A DNA stretch of 64,000 nt from Glycomyces tritici (lineage in GTDB: Bacteria > Actinomycetota > Actinomycetes > Mycobacteriales > Micromonosporaceae): assembly GCF_030403505.1 (NCBI RefSeq), contig NZ_JAUEMJ010000002.1, forward strand, positions 712,786 through 776,785, given 5' to 3'. How positions within the stretch are numbered: position 1 is the first letter of the stretch; every line of letters begins with the position of its first letter. Made by a program: the position numbers and the translations under genes. The notes beneath the pieces were generated by a model that worked only from the letters and a program-made list of their open reading frames with translations, ran no database searches and had not been told where the DNA came from. Shown here piece by piece: positions 19,560 through 28,862 of the stretch.

Positions 19560-21857
19560 ATGAACCGAACCGACACTCCTCGGCCCGGCGTCGAAGGCCC
19601 GCAGCCCCACCCCGGCCTTCCCCCCGCCCCCGCCCCCGCCCCCGCCCCGCCCGCCGAGCGCGCCGAACGGCGCGCCGAGCTCACCACCAAGTCCGTCCAG
19701 ATCGTCCTGCTGTGCCTCGGCGGGCTGCTCCTGACCGCCGGCATCATCGTCTTCACCGCAGTGGCCTGGCGCCAGATGGGCGACGGCGGCCGCCTCACCA
19801 TCCTCGCCGGGGCCACCGGCCTCCTGCTGGCCGTGCCGCCGGCGCTCACCCGCTTCCGCCTCTGGGCCACCGCCGAGACCCTCGCCGCCACCGCCACCCT
19901 CGCCCTGTGGTGCTCGGCCCTCGCCGGGTACTACCTGTACCTGCCCGGCGGCACCGGCCTCACCGCCGTCGCGGTCGCCCGCTGGACCGCGCTCGTGCTC
20001 GTCGCCGCGATCCTCTACCGGACGGCCGCCCGCGTCAGCGCCCCCGGCTGGGCGCTGCTGCCGCTGGCCGCCACCGGCGCGGCCTTCGCCGCGTTCGGCG
20101 ACGCCGTCGAAGCCGCACTGCACATGGGCCTCATCGGCGCGGTGCTCGCCGGCGCGGCCTGGACCGTGACAGCGGCGCCGACCCGCCACACCGCCTCCGA
20201 CCAGTGGTCGGCCCGCGTGCTCCTCGCCGCCGGGATCACCACGGTGTTCCTCGCGGGCCTGCGCGCCGCGTTCGGCCTCGAGGCCGCGCTGCTGCCCGCC
20301 GTGGCCGCCGTAGCGTGCCTGCTCGCCGCCGTCGCCCTGCTGGCCCAGACGCACGCCCACGCCGCAGGCGCGTCCCGCGCGGCGGTCCTCGTCCTCGGAT
20401 CGAGCGCCGCCGCGCTCACCGTCACCGGCTGGATCCTGGCGTTCCGCGCGGAGGAGCCGCTCCTGGCCGTGCCCGCCTTCGCGCTCGCCATCACCGGGAT
20501 CATCGCGTTCGCGTCCTGGAGCGATGCGAACGACGAGGTCGCCTGGATCGCCCCCACGGCGGCGTCCGCCACCGTCATCACCGCCCTCGCCTCCCTCGGC
20601 GCGGTCATCACCGACGCGTACACGCTCACCGCCTACGCCGGGGCCGCCGCGCTCGCACTCGCGCTCGCGCTGCTCTTCCCGGCACCGCTGGCGCAGGCCA
20701 TGCGCAACGCGGCCGCCGCAGTCGGCGCCGGTGTCCTCACCTGGTGCGCCGCACTGAGCCTGGCGGTCTTCCCGGTCGCGTTCGGCGCCGAACCGATCGA
20801 TGCGCTGCGCTGGGAGATCCCCGCGATCGCCGCCGCCTGCGCCCTCGGCGTCACCGTCGTCCGCGCGGGCTGGAGGCGCGACTTCCTCGCGATCGTCGCC
20901 GCCACCGCCGCGCTCGGCGCGGGCGGCCTCATGGACCGTCCGTGGGCGCCCGCCGCGTCCTTCGCGGTCGCCGCGACCGCGGCGCTCATCGTGGCCGCCA
21001 CGTCGCCGGGAGCGGGCCGCCGCATCACCGCCTGGATCGCCGCGCACCTGTGGATCGCCGCGACCGCGTTCGCCGCCGCATACGACCGCGCGACCGACGA
21101 CGTGGACGTCCAGCCCGCGTTCATGGCCGCCGCGATCGGCGCCTCGGCCCTGCTCGCGTCCCTCCACGCCAAGCCCCCGGCCGCGGACAACGTACGCGTC
21201 GCCGCCCGCATCAGCGCGCACGCCGCCACCATCCCGTACCTGGTATGGCTCACCGCCGACACCGTCGCCGACGACATGACCCTCTACGCGCCCTTGGCGT
21301 TCCTCGCCTACGCCGTCGCGCTCGCCGTCGCCGCCCTCGCCGACCGGCAGCACCGCCTGGGCCACGTCCTCGGCTCCTGCGCCGCCGCCACCGGCGCCCA
21401 ACTGCTGCTCACGGCCTACAGCGGCGCGGACACGCCCGAGTACTACACGGCCCCGCCCGCAGCGCTCCTGCTCGGCGTCGGCCTCTGGCTCCTGCGGCGC
21501 GACCCCGCCACCGGCTCCTGGGCCGCACTCGCCCCCGCACTCGTGCTGGGCCTCGGCCCCTCGCTGGTCCTCGCGCTCGGCCCTGAGGGCGAACCGTGGC
21601 GGCGCATCGCCGTCGGCGCGGCCGCCCTCGCAGTGCTGCTGCTCGCGGCCAACCGGCGCTGGCAGGCCCCGCTTGTGATCGCCGCAGTGGCGCTCACCGC
21701 GCTGGCGGTCAACGAGATCGTGCTCGTGTGGAGCCTGGTGCCGAAGTGGGCGCCCCTGGCGGTGGGCGGCGCGGTCCTCATCGCCGCCGGAGCGACCCTG
21801 GAACAGCGCCGCCGCGACCTCGCACGCCTCAGCCGCTCCCTCAAGGCCATGCGGTAG
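19560..21857 (+). CDS. Polytopic membrane protein, SCO7613 C-terminal-like (paralogue 1)
   Basis: The 765-residue protein has a short Pro/Ala-rich N-terminus and about twenty hydrophobic helices. The conserved opening KSVQIVLLCLGGLLLTAGII, then VFTAVAWRQMG and FRLWATAETLAA, is shared with the following gene and resembles the SCO7613 C-terminal-domain membrane family; function is unknown. The C-terminal ERRRRDL-type ending (EQRRRDLARLSRSLKAMR) is also shared. Unlike paralogue 2 it lacks an N-terminal zinc ribbon. Confidence 0.8.
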   Translation: MNRTDTPRPGVEGPQPHPGLPPAPAPAPAPPAERAERRAELTTKSVQIVLLCLGGLLLTAGIIVFTAVAWRQMGDGGRLTILAGATGLLLAVPPALTRFRLWATAETLAATATLALWCSALAGYYLYLPGGTGLTAVAVARWTALVLVAAILYRTAARVSAPGWALLPLAATGAAFAAFGDAVEAALHMGLIGAVLAGAAWTVTAAPTRHTASDQWSARVLLAAGITTVFLAGLRAAFGLEAALLPAVAAVACLLAAVALLAQTHAHAAGASRAAVLVLGSSAAALTVTGWILAFRAEEPLLAVPAFALAITGIIAFASWSDANDEVAWIAPTAASATVITALASLGAVITDAYTLTAYAGAAALALALALLFPAPLAQAMRNAAAAVGAGVLTWCAALSLAVFPVAFGAEPIDALRWEIPAIAAACALGVTVVRAGWRRDFLAIVAATAALGAGGLMDRPWAPAASFAVAATAALIVAATSPGAGRRITAWIAAHLWIAATAFAAAYDRATDDVDVQPAFMAAAIGASALLASLHAKPPAADNVRVAARISAHAATIPYLVWLTADTVADDMTLYAPLAFLAYAVALAVAALADRQHRLGHVLGSCAAATGAQLLLTAYSGADTPEYYTAPPAALLLGVGLWLLRRDPATGSWAALAPALVLGLGPSLVLALGPEGEPWRRIAVGAAALAVLLLAANRRWQAPLVIAAVALTALAVNEIVLVWSLVPKWAPLAVGGAVLIAAGATLEQRRRDLARLSRSLKAMR

Positions 21858-21876
21858 GCAAGCACCGCAAAGCGAA

Positions 21877-21905
21877 CGGGCCCCGCGTCGGTGACGCGGG
21901 GCCCG
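21877..21905 (+). terminator. Terminator between membrane paralogues
   Basis: A perfect 13-bp stem CGGGCCCCGCGTC/GACGCGGGGCCCG with a GGT loop follows paralogue 1, so paralogue 2 is probably transcribed separately. Confidence 0.75.
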
Positions 21906-21925
21906 CACACGTCGCCGGGGCGACC

Positions 21926-22052
21926 CGTTTAGAGGAATCCTGACAGAATGCACACGGAAGCGGGGCCCGCACGCAGTGCCCGTTGTGGCAGGTCTACAAA
22001 CCGCGTCCGTTTTGCCCGAATCCGTAGTTGACAGGACCAGCACACTGTGCAC
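21926..22052 (+). repeat. Conserved upstream region, copy 2
   Basis: CGTTTAGAGGAATCC (21926-21940), ACAAACCGCGTCCGTTTTG (21996-22014) and TTGACAG (22028) match copy 1. Distances to ATG 22053 are 127, 57 and 25 bp, against 126, 57 and 25 in copy 1. Confidence 0.7.
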
Positions 22053-24662
22053 ATGAACACGTACAACTGCCCACGCTGCGGCGGCGCCTCCACGGCCGAT
22101 CGGTGCCCGGCTTGCGGGCGCGGACCCGAACCGCTGCTCGCCCGGCTCGGCCAACTCGACGCCGTGCTCGCGGCGATGCCCTCGACCCTCCAGAGCCGCG
22201 CCGCCGTCGAGGCCGAGCGCGTCGACGTGCTCAAGGGGCTCACCGAGCTCGCCGCCCGATACCTCGCCGAAGCCGAGAGCCGGGCCCGCACCGCCCCGAC
22301 CCCGCAGACCCCGGGCGTCCCGGCGCCGACTCCGGTCGGCGCGACCGCCCCGCAGGGTCCCGCCACGCCGCCCAGCGGCGCCCCGCAGGTCCCCCCGCCC
22401 CCGCTCCCGCCGTACCCGCAGCCGCACACCCCGCCCGGCGGCGCGATCCGCCCGCCGCGCGACCGCGGCGAAGTCGGCTCCAAGACCGTCCAGACCGTGC
22501 TCCTGAGCCTCGGCGGGCTCCTCGTCGCCGCCGCGCTCATCATCTTCACCGCCGTCGCCTGGCGCAACATGGGCAACAGCGGCCGGGCCGGCGTCCTCGG
22601 CGGCGTCACCCTCCTGCTCCTCGCGGTCCCCTTCGCGTTCAAGCGCTTCCGCCTCTGGGCCACCGCCGAGACCTTCGGGGCGCTCGCCGCGCTCGCCCTC
22701 TGGTGCACCACCCTCGCCGGGTACTACCTGTACCGGCCGCCGGGCACCGCGTTCGGACCCGAGACCGTCGCCGCGTGGACCGCCGGCGTCCTCGTCGTAC
22801 TCGCCGCCTACCGGGCCGTCGCATGCCTCACCGCGACGAGCTGGGCCGTGCTGCCCCTCGCCGCCATCGGCCTGGCCTACGCCGCCGCGAGCGACCTCGC
22901 CCTCGCCGTGACCCTCATGCTCGCCCTCGCCCTCGCCCTCGGCGCCACCGCCTGGATCACCGCGAAGCGCCCGAGCCACTACGCGCGCTCGGACGTGTGG
23001 GCCTCCCGGTTCCTCACCTGCGCCGCCGTCATCGCCGCCTGCTCGGCCGGCCTGCGCGCCGCCTTCGGCCTCGCCGACCCCGTGGTCCCGCCCGTCGCCG
23101 CCGCCGTCGCACTGCTCGCCGCCGCCAACCTCATCGGCGTCCACCTCGCCCGGCGCCTCGGCGTCTCACTCACCACGATGCTGGTGGCCGCCTCCGCGAG
23201 CGGCTCGCTCGTGCTGTGCGCCTGGGTCCTCTCGATCCGGGCCGGCACGCCCGAACTCCTGATCCCCTCGCTCGCACTCGCCGCCGCCGCGATCCTCCCC
23301 TTCGCCCTCCTCAGCCGCAAGAGCCCCTGGCCCCTGGCCTCGGCCGCCACGGCCGGGCTCGTCTCCCTGGCCGCCTTCGCCATCGTCACCTTCGACGCGC
23401 CCGACCTGAGCGCGTACTTCGTCGCGTTCCTCGCCGCCCGCCTCATCTCGCCGGCGGTCGCGGCCCCGCTCGGCAAACCCCTGCGCATCGCGTCCTACCT
23501 GGTCGGCGGCGGCACCGCCGTCGTCGCCGCCCTCACCGCACTCGCCGGGATCTACCCCCTCATCGCCTACGAACCCGGCTGGGGCATCAACCGCGAAGTC
23601 CCGATCGTCCTGGCCGCCTTGGCGATCGCGGCGATCCTGCTGCCCAGCCGGTTCCGGGTCAACGCCGCCGCGCTCGCCGTCAGCCTCGCCATCGAATCGG
23701 CCGCGGTCCTGATCTGGACCGAGGACCCGACGCGGTTCGACCCGCTCCCCACGATCGCCCTGATGCTCTGCGCCCTGATCGGACTCACGTCGGCGCTGGC
23801 CTCCGGCACCGTCGCCGGACGGTGCACCGGCTGGTCCTCACTCGCCTTGTGGGTGCTGCTCACCTCGCTCGCAGCGGGCAACAGCGACACCATGTCCCCC
23901 GAACAGGACAGCTGGATCCCGTTCTGGCTCACCGTCGCCGCCGCCTCGATGCTCGTCATCGCCGCAGGCGCGCCGCGCCGCACCCGGGCCGACCGGGTGC
24001 TCGCCGCGGTCCTCGCCCACATCCTGGCCGGCATTTCAGCGCTCGTCGGCCTGATCGCGAGCGTCTCGTTCGGCTCCGAGGGCCTCGAGTTCTTCCCCGC
24101 CGCCCAGTTCGGGGTGTACACGCTGGCGCTCATCGGAGTCGCGATCATGGCACCGGTGCGCACCTGGGGCTATGCGATCGCGGCCCTGTGCACCGGCACC
24201 GTGGGCTGGTGGCTGATGCTGGCAGCAGCGCAAATCGACGTCTTCGAGTGCTACACCGCGCCGCCCGCCGCGATCCTGTTCCTCATCGGACTGTGGCGGC
24301 TCGAGCGCCGGCCCGAGGCCGGATCCTGGTCGACGCTGGCGCTGCCGATCCTCATCGGCATCGGCCCGAGCCTGATCCTGGCCCTCGACGACGGCGACGA
24401 GCTGCGGCGCGTCGGCGTCGGCGCCGCCGCGATCGCGGTGATCATCGCCGGGCTCGTGCGGCGCTGGCAGGCGCCGCTGGTGCTCGGCTCGATCGTGCTG
24501 GCCGTCATGGTGGTCAACGAGCTGCTGCTGCTTCGCGGCAGCATTCCGGTGTGGATCCCGCCCGCCATCGGCGGCGCCGTCCTCATCACCGTCGGCGCCA
24601 CGTTCGAGCGCCGCCGCCGCGACCTGCGCCGCATCAGGGACGGCCTGAAGTCCATGCGCTGA
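22053..24662 (+). CDS. Polytopic membrane protein with N-terminal zinc ribbon (paralogue 2)
   Basis: The protein of about 869 residues starts MNTYNCPRCGGAS, with a four-Cys ribbon (C6, C9, C18, C21). A Pro-rich linker to about 145 leads into some twenty membrane helices homologous to paralogue 1 (KTVQTVLLSLGGLLVAAALI). Alignment of the two upstream regions picks ATG 22053 rather than GTG 22047 as start. The cytosolic zinc ribbon suggests protein or nucleic acid contact; function is unknown. Confidence 0.8.
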   Translation: MNTYNCPRCGGASTADRCPACGRGPEPLLARLGQLDAVLAAMPSTLQSRAAVEAERVDVLKGLTELAARYLAEAESRARTAPTPQTPGVPAPTPVGATAPQGPATPPSGAPQVPPPPLPPYPQPHTPPGGAIRPPRDRGEVGSKTVQTVLLSLGGLLVAAALIIFTAVAWRNMGNSGRAGVLGGVTLLLLAVPFAFKRFRLWATAETFGALAALALWCTTLAGYYLYRPPGTAFGPETVAAWTAGVLVVLAAYRAVACLTATSWAVLPLAAIGLAYAAASDLALAVTLMLALALALGATAWITAKRPSHYARSDVWASRFLTCAAVIAACSAGLRAAFGLADPVVPPVAAAVALLAAANLIGVHLARRLGVSLTTMLVAASASGSLVLCAWVLSIRAGTPELLIPSLALAAAAILPFALLSRKSPWPLASAATAGLVSLAAFAIVTFDAPDLSAYFVAFLAARLISPAVAAPLGKPLRIASYLVGGGTAVVAALTALAGIYPLIAYEPGWGINREVPIVLAALAIAAILLPSRFRVNAAALAVSLAIESAAVLIWTEDPTRFDPLPTIALMLCALIGLTSALASGTVAGRCTGWSSLALWVLLTSLAAGNSDTMSPEQDSWIPFWLTVAAASMLVIAAGAPRRTRADRVLAAVLAHILAGISALVGLIASVSFGSEGLEFFPAAQFGVYTLALIGVAIMAPVRTWGYAIAALCTGTVGWWLMLAAAQIDVFECYTAPPAAILFLIGLWRLERRPEAGSWSTLALPILIGIGPSLILALDDGDELRRVGVGAAAIAVIIAGLVRRWQAPLVLGSIVLAVMVVNELLLLRGSIPVWIPPAIGGAVLITVGATFERRRRDLRRIRDGLKSMR

Positions 24663-24709
24663 GGAGGCAACCGAACGCCTCGGTTCACGCGTACTCACGG
24701 TCAGCACCG

Positions 24710-24741
24710 GGCGCGGCGGGTCCTCCAGGGCCCGCCGCGCC
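24710..24741 (+). terminator. Hairpin downstream of paralogue 2
   Basis: GGCGCGGCGGG/CCCGCCGCGCC (11 bp, perfect) with a 10-nt loop lies between paralogue 2 and the exported protein gene. Confidence 0.6.
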
Positions 24742-24775
24742 GCTGCGGTTGGACTGCGACGGAAGGAACGAGCGG

Positions 24776-25360
24776 ATGACGCGACGAAGACTCCGGTGGC
24801 TCCCGGCGGTCGCCGCGGCCATGCTGGCGGGCGTCTGCGCCTCGGACGCCGCCGCCTTCGGCACTGCCGATGACGCCTTGACCGTGGCGATCACCGATTT
24901 CGGCCCGCACCAGGGCGACGACCCGGACCGGTACTTCCTCGACTACGAGTACCGCATGGAGAACCATGTGCCCGACGCCGAGATCGTGCGGATGACGTTC
25001 GAGGTCTTCGAGCTCACCCCCGAACTCGTCGGCGACGAGGAGTACGCGGCGATGTTCGACCAGGCCCTGGTCGAGGTCGCCGAGGGGCGGCTCGGTCTGC
25101 AGTGGAGCGTGGAGGTGCAGGCGCTCGACGCCTCCGGCGAAGTCCTGGGGACCTCGCTCCTGCAGAGCCCCTGCGGGACCCGCGGCGGGGAGTCCATCGA
25201 GCAGCCCGCGTCCTTCTGGCTCTACGAGGACGGACCGGCCTTCGCGGCCGAGGAGGTCGCCGAAGTCGTCGTCGACGAAGCGACGCTCGAAGTGCTGCCG
25301 CTGATCCTCAGCGGGCTCGACGAGGAGTCCTGCCGGGGGATCCTCTCCAGCAGTCGATAG
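24776..25360 (+). CDS. Exported protein of unknown function
   Basis: The 194-residue protein begins MTRRRLRWLPAVAAAMLAGV, a clear signal peptide with cleavage plausible around residues 24-28. The mature part is acidic, with ITDFGPHQGDDPDRYFLDYE and two Cys (QSPCGTR and EESCRGI) that could pair. No family is recognised. GGAAGGAACG upstream of the ATG is a good ribosome site. It follows the membrane paralogues on the same strand. Confidence 0.75.
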   Translation: MTRRRLRWLPAVAAAMLAGVCASDAAAFGTADDALTVAITDFGPHQGDDPDRYFLDYEYRMENHVPDAEIVRMTFEVFELTPELVGDEEYAAMFDQALVEVAEGRLGLQWSVEVQALDASGEVLGTSLLQSPCGTRGGESIEQPASFWLYEDGPAFAAEEVAEVVVDEATLEVLPLILSGLDEESCRGILSSSR

Positions 25361-25416
25361 GCCGCTCAGCAGCGACATCGGGAGGGCCTTGCCGCCCTCC
25401 CGGCAGGCGAACGGAC

Positions 25417-25442
25417 GCGGGCACCGCCTCGGCGGTGCCCGC
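25417..25442. terminator. Bidirectional terminator between convergent genes
   Basis: GCGGGCACCGCC/GGCGGTGCCCGC forms a 12-bp palindromic hairpin between the exported protein gene and dxs. A smaller GGAGGGC/GCCCTCC hairpin at 25381-25400 lies beside it. Confidence 0.75.
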
Positions 25443-25464
25443 TAGCGGTGCCCGGGGGCGTCGC

Positions 25465-27390
25465 TCAGTGGTGGTGCGCCTCGGCTTCGCCGCGGCGGTG
25501 GACCTCGGCGGCGAGGCGCTCGCTGATCGCCGCCGGCGTCAGGCCGAGGTCGGCGAGGAGCTGCGCGCGGGTGCCGTGCGGGTGCCAGCCGCGCTCGACG
25601 GCGAAGTCCACGAGCGGGGTCTCATCGCCCGAGTCGCGCAGCGACTGCGCGAGCGCGTCGCCGAAGCCTCCCGTGCGGATGCCGTCCTCCAGCGTCGCCA
25701 CCAGCGGGTACTGGCCCGCGAGCTTCACCAACGCGTCCGGCACCGGCGAGATCCAGCGCGGGTCGACGACGGTGGCGCGGATGCCCTGCTCCGCAAGGAG
25801 TTCGGCCACGGCGAGCGCGGTGGCGGCGAACGCGCCGCAGGCGACGATGAGCAGTTCGTCGTCCTCGTGCTTGACGAGCAGGTCGAGTCCTTCGTGGACT
25901 TCGACCGCCTCGATGTCGTCCTCGGGGATGGCCCCCGTGGGGAAGCGCAGCATCGTCGGGCCGTCGTCGACCGAGAGCGCCTCGGCGAACTCCTCGCGCA
26001 GCGACGCGGCGTCGCGCGGCGCGGCGATGCGCAGGCCCGGCACCACGCGGAAGATCGAGGTGTCCCAGATGCCGTAGTGGCTCGGCCCGTCGGGGCCGGT
26101 GATCCCGGCGCGGTCGAGCACGAACGTCACCGGCAGCTTGTGCATGGCGACGTCGAGCACGGTCTGGTCGAACGCGCGGTTCATGAACGTGGAGTAGACC
26201 GCCACGACCGGGTGCATGCCGTTCATCGCCAGTCCCGCAGCCGAAGTGACCGCGTGCTGCTCGGCGATGCCGACGTCGAAGACCCGCTCCGGGTGGCGCT
26301 TCATGAGCTTGTCGACGCCCGTGGGGCCGGGCATGGCGGCGGTGATCGCCACGACCTCGGGCCGCAGGTTCGCCTGCGCCACGAGCTCATCGGCGAACAC
26401 GCCGGTCCAGCGGCGCTTGGAGGCGTTGAGCGGCTCGCCGGTGATCGGGTCGAACGCGGCCGAAGGGGCGTGCATCTGCTCGGCCTCGTCGGCGCGGGCG
26501 GGGGCCCAGCCGTTGCCCTTCTGGGTGAGGGCGTGGACGATCACGGGCCCGCCGAAGCGCTTGGCGCGGTCGAGGGCCTCGGTGAGTTCGGCGATGTCGT
26601 GGCCGTCGACGGGGCCGACGTACTTGATGCCGAGGTCGGAGAACATGCCCTGCGGCGCAAGGGCGTCCTTGAGTCCGGTCTTGGCGGCGTGGAGGCCCTG
26701 GAAGGCGGCGCGGCCGAACACGGGGATGCGCTCGACGAGCTCCTGGATCTTCTTGAGCGTCGGCTCGTAGCCGGGGTTGAGCCGCAGGCCGGCGAGGCGC
26801 TTGGCGAGGCCGCCGACGGTGGGCGCGTAGGAGCGGCCGTTGTCGTTGACGACGATCACGAGCTTGAGGTCGTCGCGGGCGGCGATGTTGTTGAGCGCCT
26901 CCCAGCACATGCCGCCGGTGAGCGCGCCGTCGCCGACGAGGGCCACCACGTGCCGGTCGGATCCGGTGAGCGCGTGGGCCTTCGCGAGGCCGTCGGCGTA
27001 GGAGAGGGAGGTCGAGGCGTGGGAGTTCTCGACGAGGTCGTGCGGGGACTCGGCCTGGCTCGGGTAGCCGGTGAGGCCGCCGCGCCCGCGCAGGCCGCCG
27101 AACCGGTCGGCGCGTCCGGTCAGTGCCTTGTGGACGTACGACTGGTGGCCGGTGTCGAAGACGATCTGGTCGTGCGGGGAGTCGAAGACCCGGTGGATCG
27201 CCATCGTCAGCTCGACGACGCCGAGGTTGGGGCCGATGTGGCCGCCGGTCCTGGCGACCGCGCCGATGAGGAATTCGCGGAGCTCCTCGGCGAGCTGCGG
27301 GAGCTCGCTCTCGTCCAGCGACTTGAAATCGGCCAGCCTGCCGATGCCGGACAGCAGCGGGCCCATCTCGCCCTGGAGGTGCGTACTCAT
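25465..27390 (-). CDS. dxs: 1-deoxy-D-xylulose-5-phosphate synthase
   Basis: The 641-residue TPP enzyme condenses pyruvate and glyceraldehyde-3-phosphate in the first step of the MEP isoprenoid pathway. Key segments are [14 protein letters not shown], the TPP/Mg motif [17 protein letters not shown] and, in the second half, [11 protein letters not shown] with the catalytic Glu. The start [11 protein letters not shown] has no Shine-Dalgarno. Instead TAGACT ends 8 nt before the ATG, as for a leaderless message. The gene is divergent from the deaminase-like gene. Confidence 0.94.
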   Translation of the reverse strand: MSTHLQGEMGPLLSGIGRLADFKSLDESELPQLAEELREFLIGAVARTGGHIGPNLGVVELTMAIHRVFDSPHDQIVFDTGHQSYVHKALTGRADRFGGLRGRGGLTGYPSQAESPHDLVENSHASTSLSYADGLAKAHALTGSDRHVVALVGDGALTGGMCWEALNNIAARDDLKLVIVVNDNGRSYAPTVGGLAKRLAGLRLNPGYEPTLKKIQELVERIPVFGRAAFQGLHAAKTGLKDALAPQGMFSDLGIKYVGPVDGHDIAELTEALDRAKRFGGPVIVHALTQKGNGWAPARADEAEQMHAPSAAFDPITGEPLNASKRRWTGVFADELVAQANLRPEVVAITAAMPGPTGVDKLMKRHPERVFDVGIAEQHAVTSAAGLAMNGMHPVVAVYSTFMNRAFDQTVLDVAMHKLPVTFVLDRAGITGPDGPSHYGIWDTSIFRVVPGLRIAAPRDAASLREEFAEALSVDDGPTMLRFPTGAIPEDDIEAVEVHEGLDLLVKHEDDELLIVACGAFAATALAVAELLAEQGIRATVVDPRWISPVPDALVKLAGQYPLVATLEDGIRTGGFGDALAQSLRDSGDETPLVDFAVERGWHPHGTRAQLLADLGLTPAAISERLAAEVHRRGEAEAHHH

Positions 27391-27398
27391 AAGGGGGA

Positions 27399-27404
27399 AG
27401 TCTA
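27399..27404 (-). promoter_or_regulatory. Putative -10 for leaderless dxs
   Basis: Minus-strand TAGACT, with 8 nt between it and the dxs ATG. The -35 is not recognisable. The rest of the 294-bp divergent gap (27391-27684) shows no other clear element. Confidence 0.45.
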
Positions 27405-27684
27405 TCGGTGGCGCGGTGCGGGCGGTAGCTGCGCGAGTGCGGCTGGGACCTGTCTCATGGGCCCGCGCCGGCCGTGACCCAGGCGGCAAGGAGGGGGAAG
27501 CGGCATCACGGTTCGCGCGATCGGACGTGACGGGTGCGGCTCGCGTTCGATCCCGCTCGGGCGCACGGGGAATTCATCCGGAAGAGGGACGGGAGGCCCT
27601 ACTGTCGGAAAGCAGTCACTCCCCGAAAGGGACACGCCGGGGTAAAACCGGGCCGGTCCGTGATCCAAATGTGATCATCCCAAC

Positions 27685-28584
27685 ATGGATCTCATCGACC
27701 TGCACCAGAACACGGAATGGCCCGCGCGCCTCGACCAGGTGTTGAGCTCCTCCCCGGTGGACTGGGCCGACCGCCGCGAGAGCGTGCAGACCGCGGCCCC
27801 GCCCGGGCTGGCACGGCTCCAGCGCATGTCGGCCGTGCCGCGGTTCGACCTCGACGCGGTGGCCCCGGAGGTCTACGAGGGCATCCTGGAGGACGCGCTC
27901 GTCGCGGCCGCGCGCGGCGGCGCGGTCTACACGGAGCTGCGCCTGCCGCAGGAGTCGGTGGTGTATCCGCAGTTCATGGAGCGGTTCTCGGCGGCGTGCG
28001 AGCGTGTGGCCGCGGCGTTCCCGGGCTTCAGCGCGGGCGCGGTGCTGAGCATGAACCTGTGGGACCCGATGCTGCGGGAGCTGTGCGACGCGTTCGCGGA
28101 CGCGGCCGCGGCGGGCCTGGCGGGCGTCGAGATCATTTACGTTCCGTATGCGGCCGAAGCGGATTGGACGCGCGGGAGGATCGTGGCCGAGGCGGCGGGC
28201 GCGGCCGGGCTGGGCGTGACGGTGCCGGCGGGGGCGTTCAACGCCTCGAACCTGGCGGCACTGGCGGAGATCGAGCAGATCGGTCGGATCGGGCACGCCG
28301 TGGGTGCGGCGAGCGACCCGGGGATCATGCGGATGCTGGCCGAACGCGGTGTGACCGTGGAGGTGTGCCTGACCTCGGCGGTCGTCCTGGGCATGGTGGC
28401 GAAGCTGGAGGACCACCCGCTGCCGCGGTTCCTGGAGGCGGGCATGTCGGTCGTGCTCGGCACGGATTCGCCGATGCGGATGGGCACGAGCATCGCGGGC
28501 GAGTACGAGAAGGCGCGGGCGCTGGGGCTGAGCGAGACGGACCTGGCGGTCCTGTCGGCGCGGGCGAGGGCGGCCCGGCTCTGA
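27685..28584 (+). CDS. Adenosine-deaminase-like protein with degenerate active site
   Basis: The 299-residue protein matches the adenosine deaminase fold in its C-terminal half: RIGHAVGAASDP (about 204), VEVCLTSAVVLGMV and VLGTDSPMRMGTSIAGEYEK (about 260). The N-terminal His-x-His zinc pair of active deaminases is absent (LIDLHQNTEWP). The HAGE proton-donor motif reads PAGA near residue 180. It therefore probably lacks classical adenosine deaminase activity and may bind a nucleoside or have another role. It is shorter than the usual 330-360 residues. Confidence 0.75.
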   Translation: MDLIDLHQNTEWPARLDQVLSSSPVDWADRRESVQTAAPPGLARLQRMSAVPRFDLDAVAPEVYEGILEDALVAAARGGAVYTELRLPQESVVYPQFMERFSAACERVAAAFPGFSAGAVLSMNLWDPMLRELCDAFADAAAAGLAGVEIIYVPYAAEADWTRGRIVAEAAGAAGLGVTVPAGAFNASNLAALAEIEQIGRIGHAVGAASDPGIMRMLAERGVTVEVCLTSAVVLGMVAKLEDHPLPRFLEAGMSVVLGTDSPMRMGTSIAGEYEKARALGLSETDLAVLSARARAARL

Positions 28585-28675
28585 ACCGGCGGCCGGCCTT
28601 CGGGAGCACTTCGTCAAACGGTAACGAATATGTCTCAGCTTGGTCTCCCTCAGGCGTCAATTCTTCAGAATGTCG

Positions 28676-28689
28676 GATTGTAGACAATC
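28676..28689. promoter_or_regulatory. Dyad upstream of betaine transporter operon
   Basis: GATTGT-AG-ACAATC is a perfect 6-bp inverted repeat in the 278-bp gap before proV; it may be an operator. Confidence 0.35.
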
Positions 28690-28786
28690 AAACCAGCCTT
28701 CATTAGACATCCTTCATCGAGTCGTTGAGCTGCTAAAACACTGCAGAGCCACGTCCCGTGTCGGTCTTCTCACGCACTGCTCGGGT

Positions 28787-28817
28787 TGAAAAAACACAAG
28801 TGTTGACTAGTGTTTCA
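28787..28817. promoter_or_regulatory. Second dyad close to proV start
   Basis: TGAAA(A)AACAC and GTGTTTCA are inverted around a 12-nt centre containing TTGACT. The dyad ends 45 bp before the proV ATG. It could be a repressor site for osmotic control. Confidence 0.4.
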
Positions 28818-28862
28818 CCGGTTCCCGCCCCCAACCGGAACCCCCTGCTGCGAAAGGACGAG

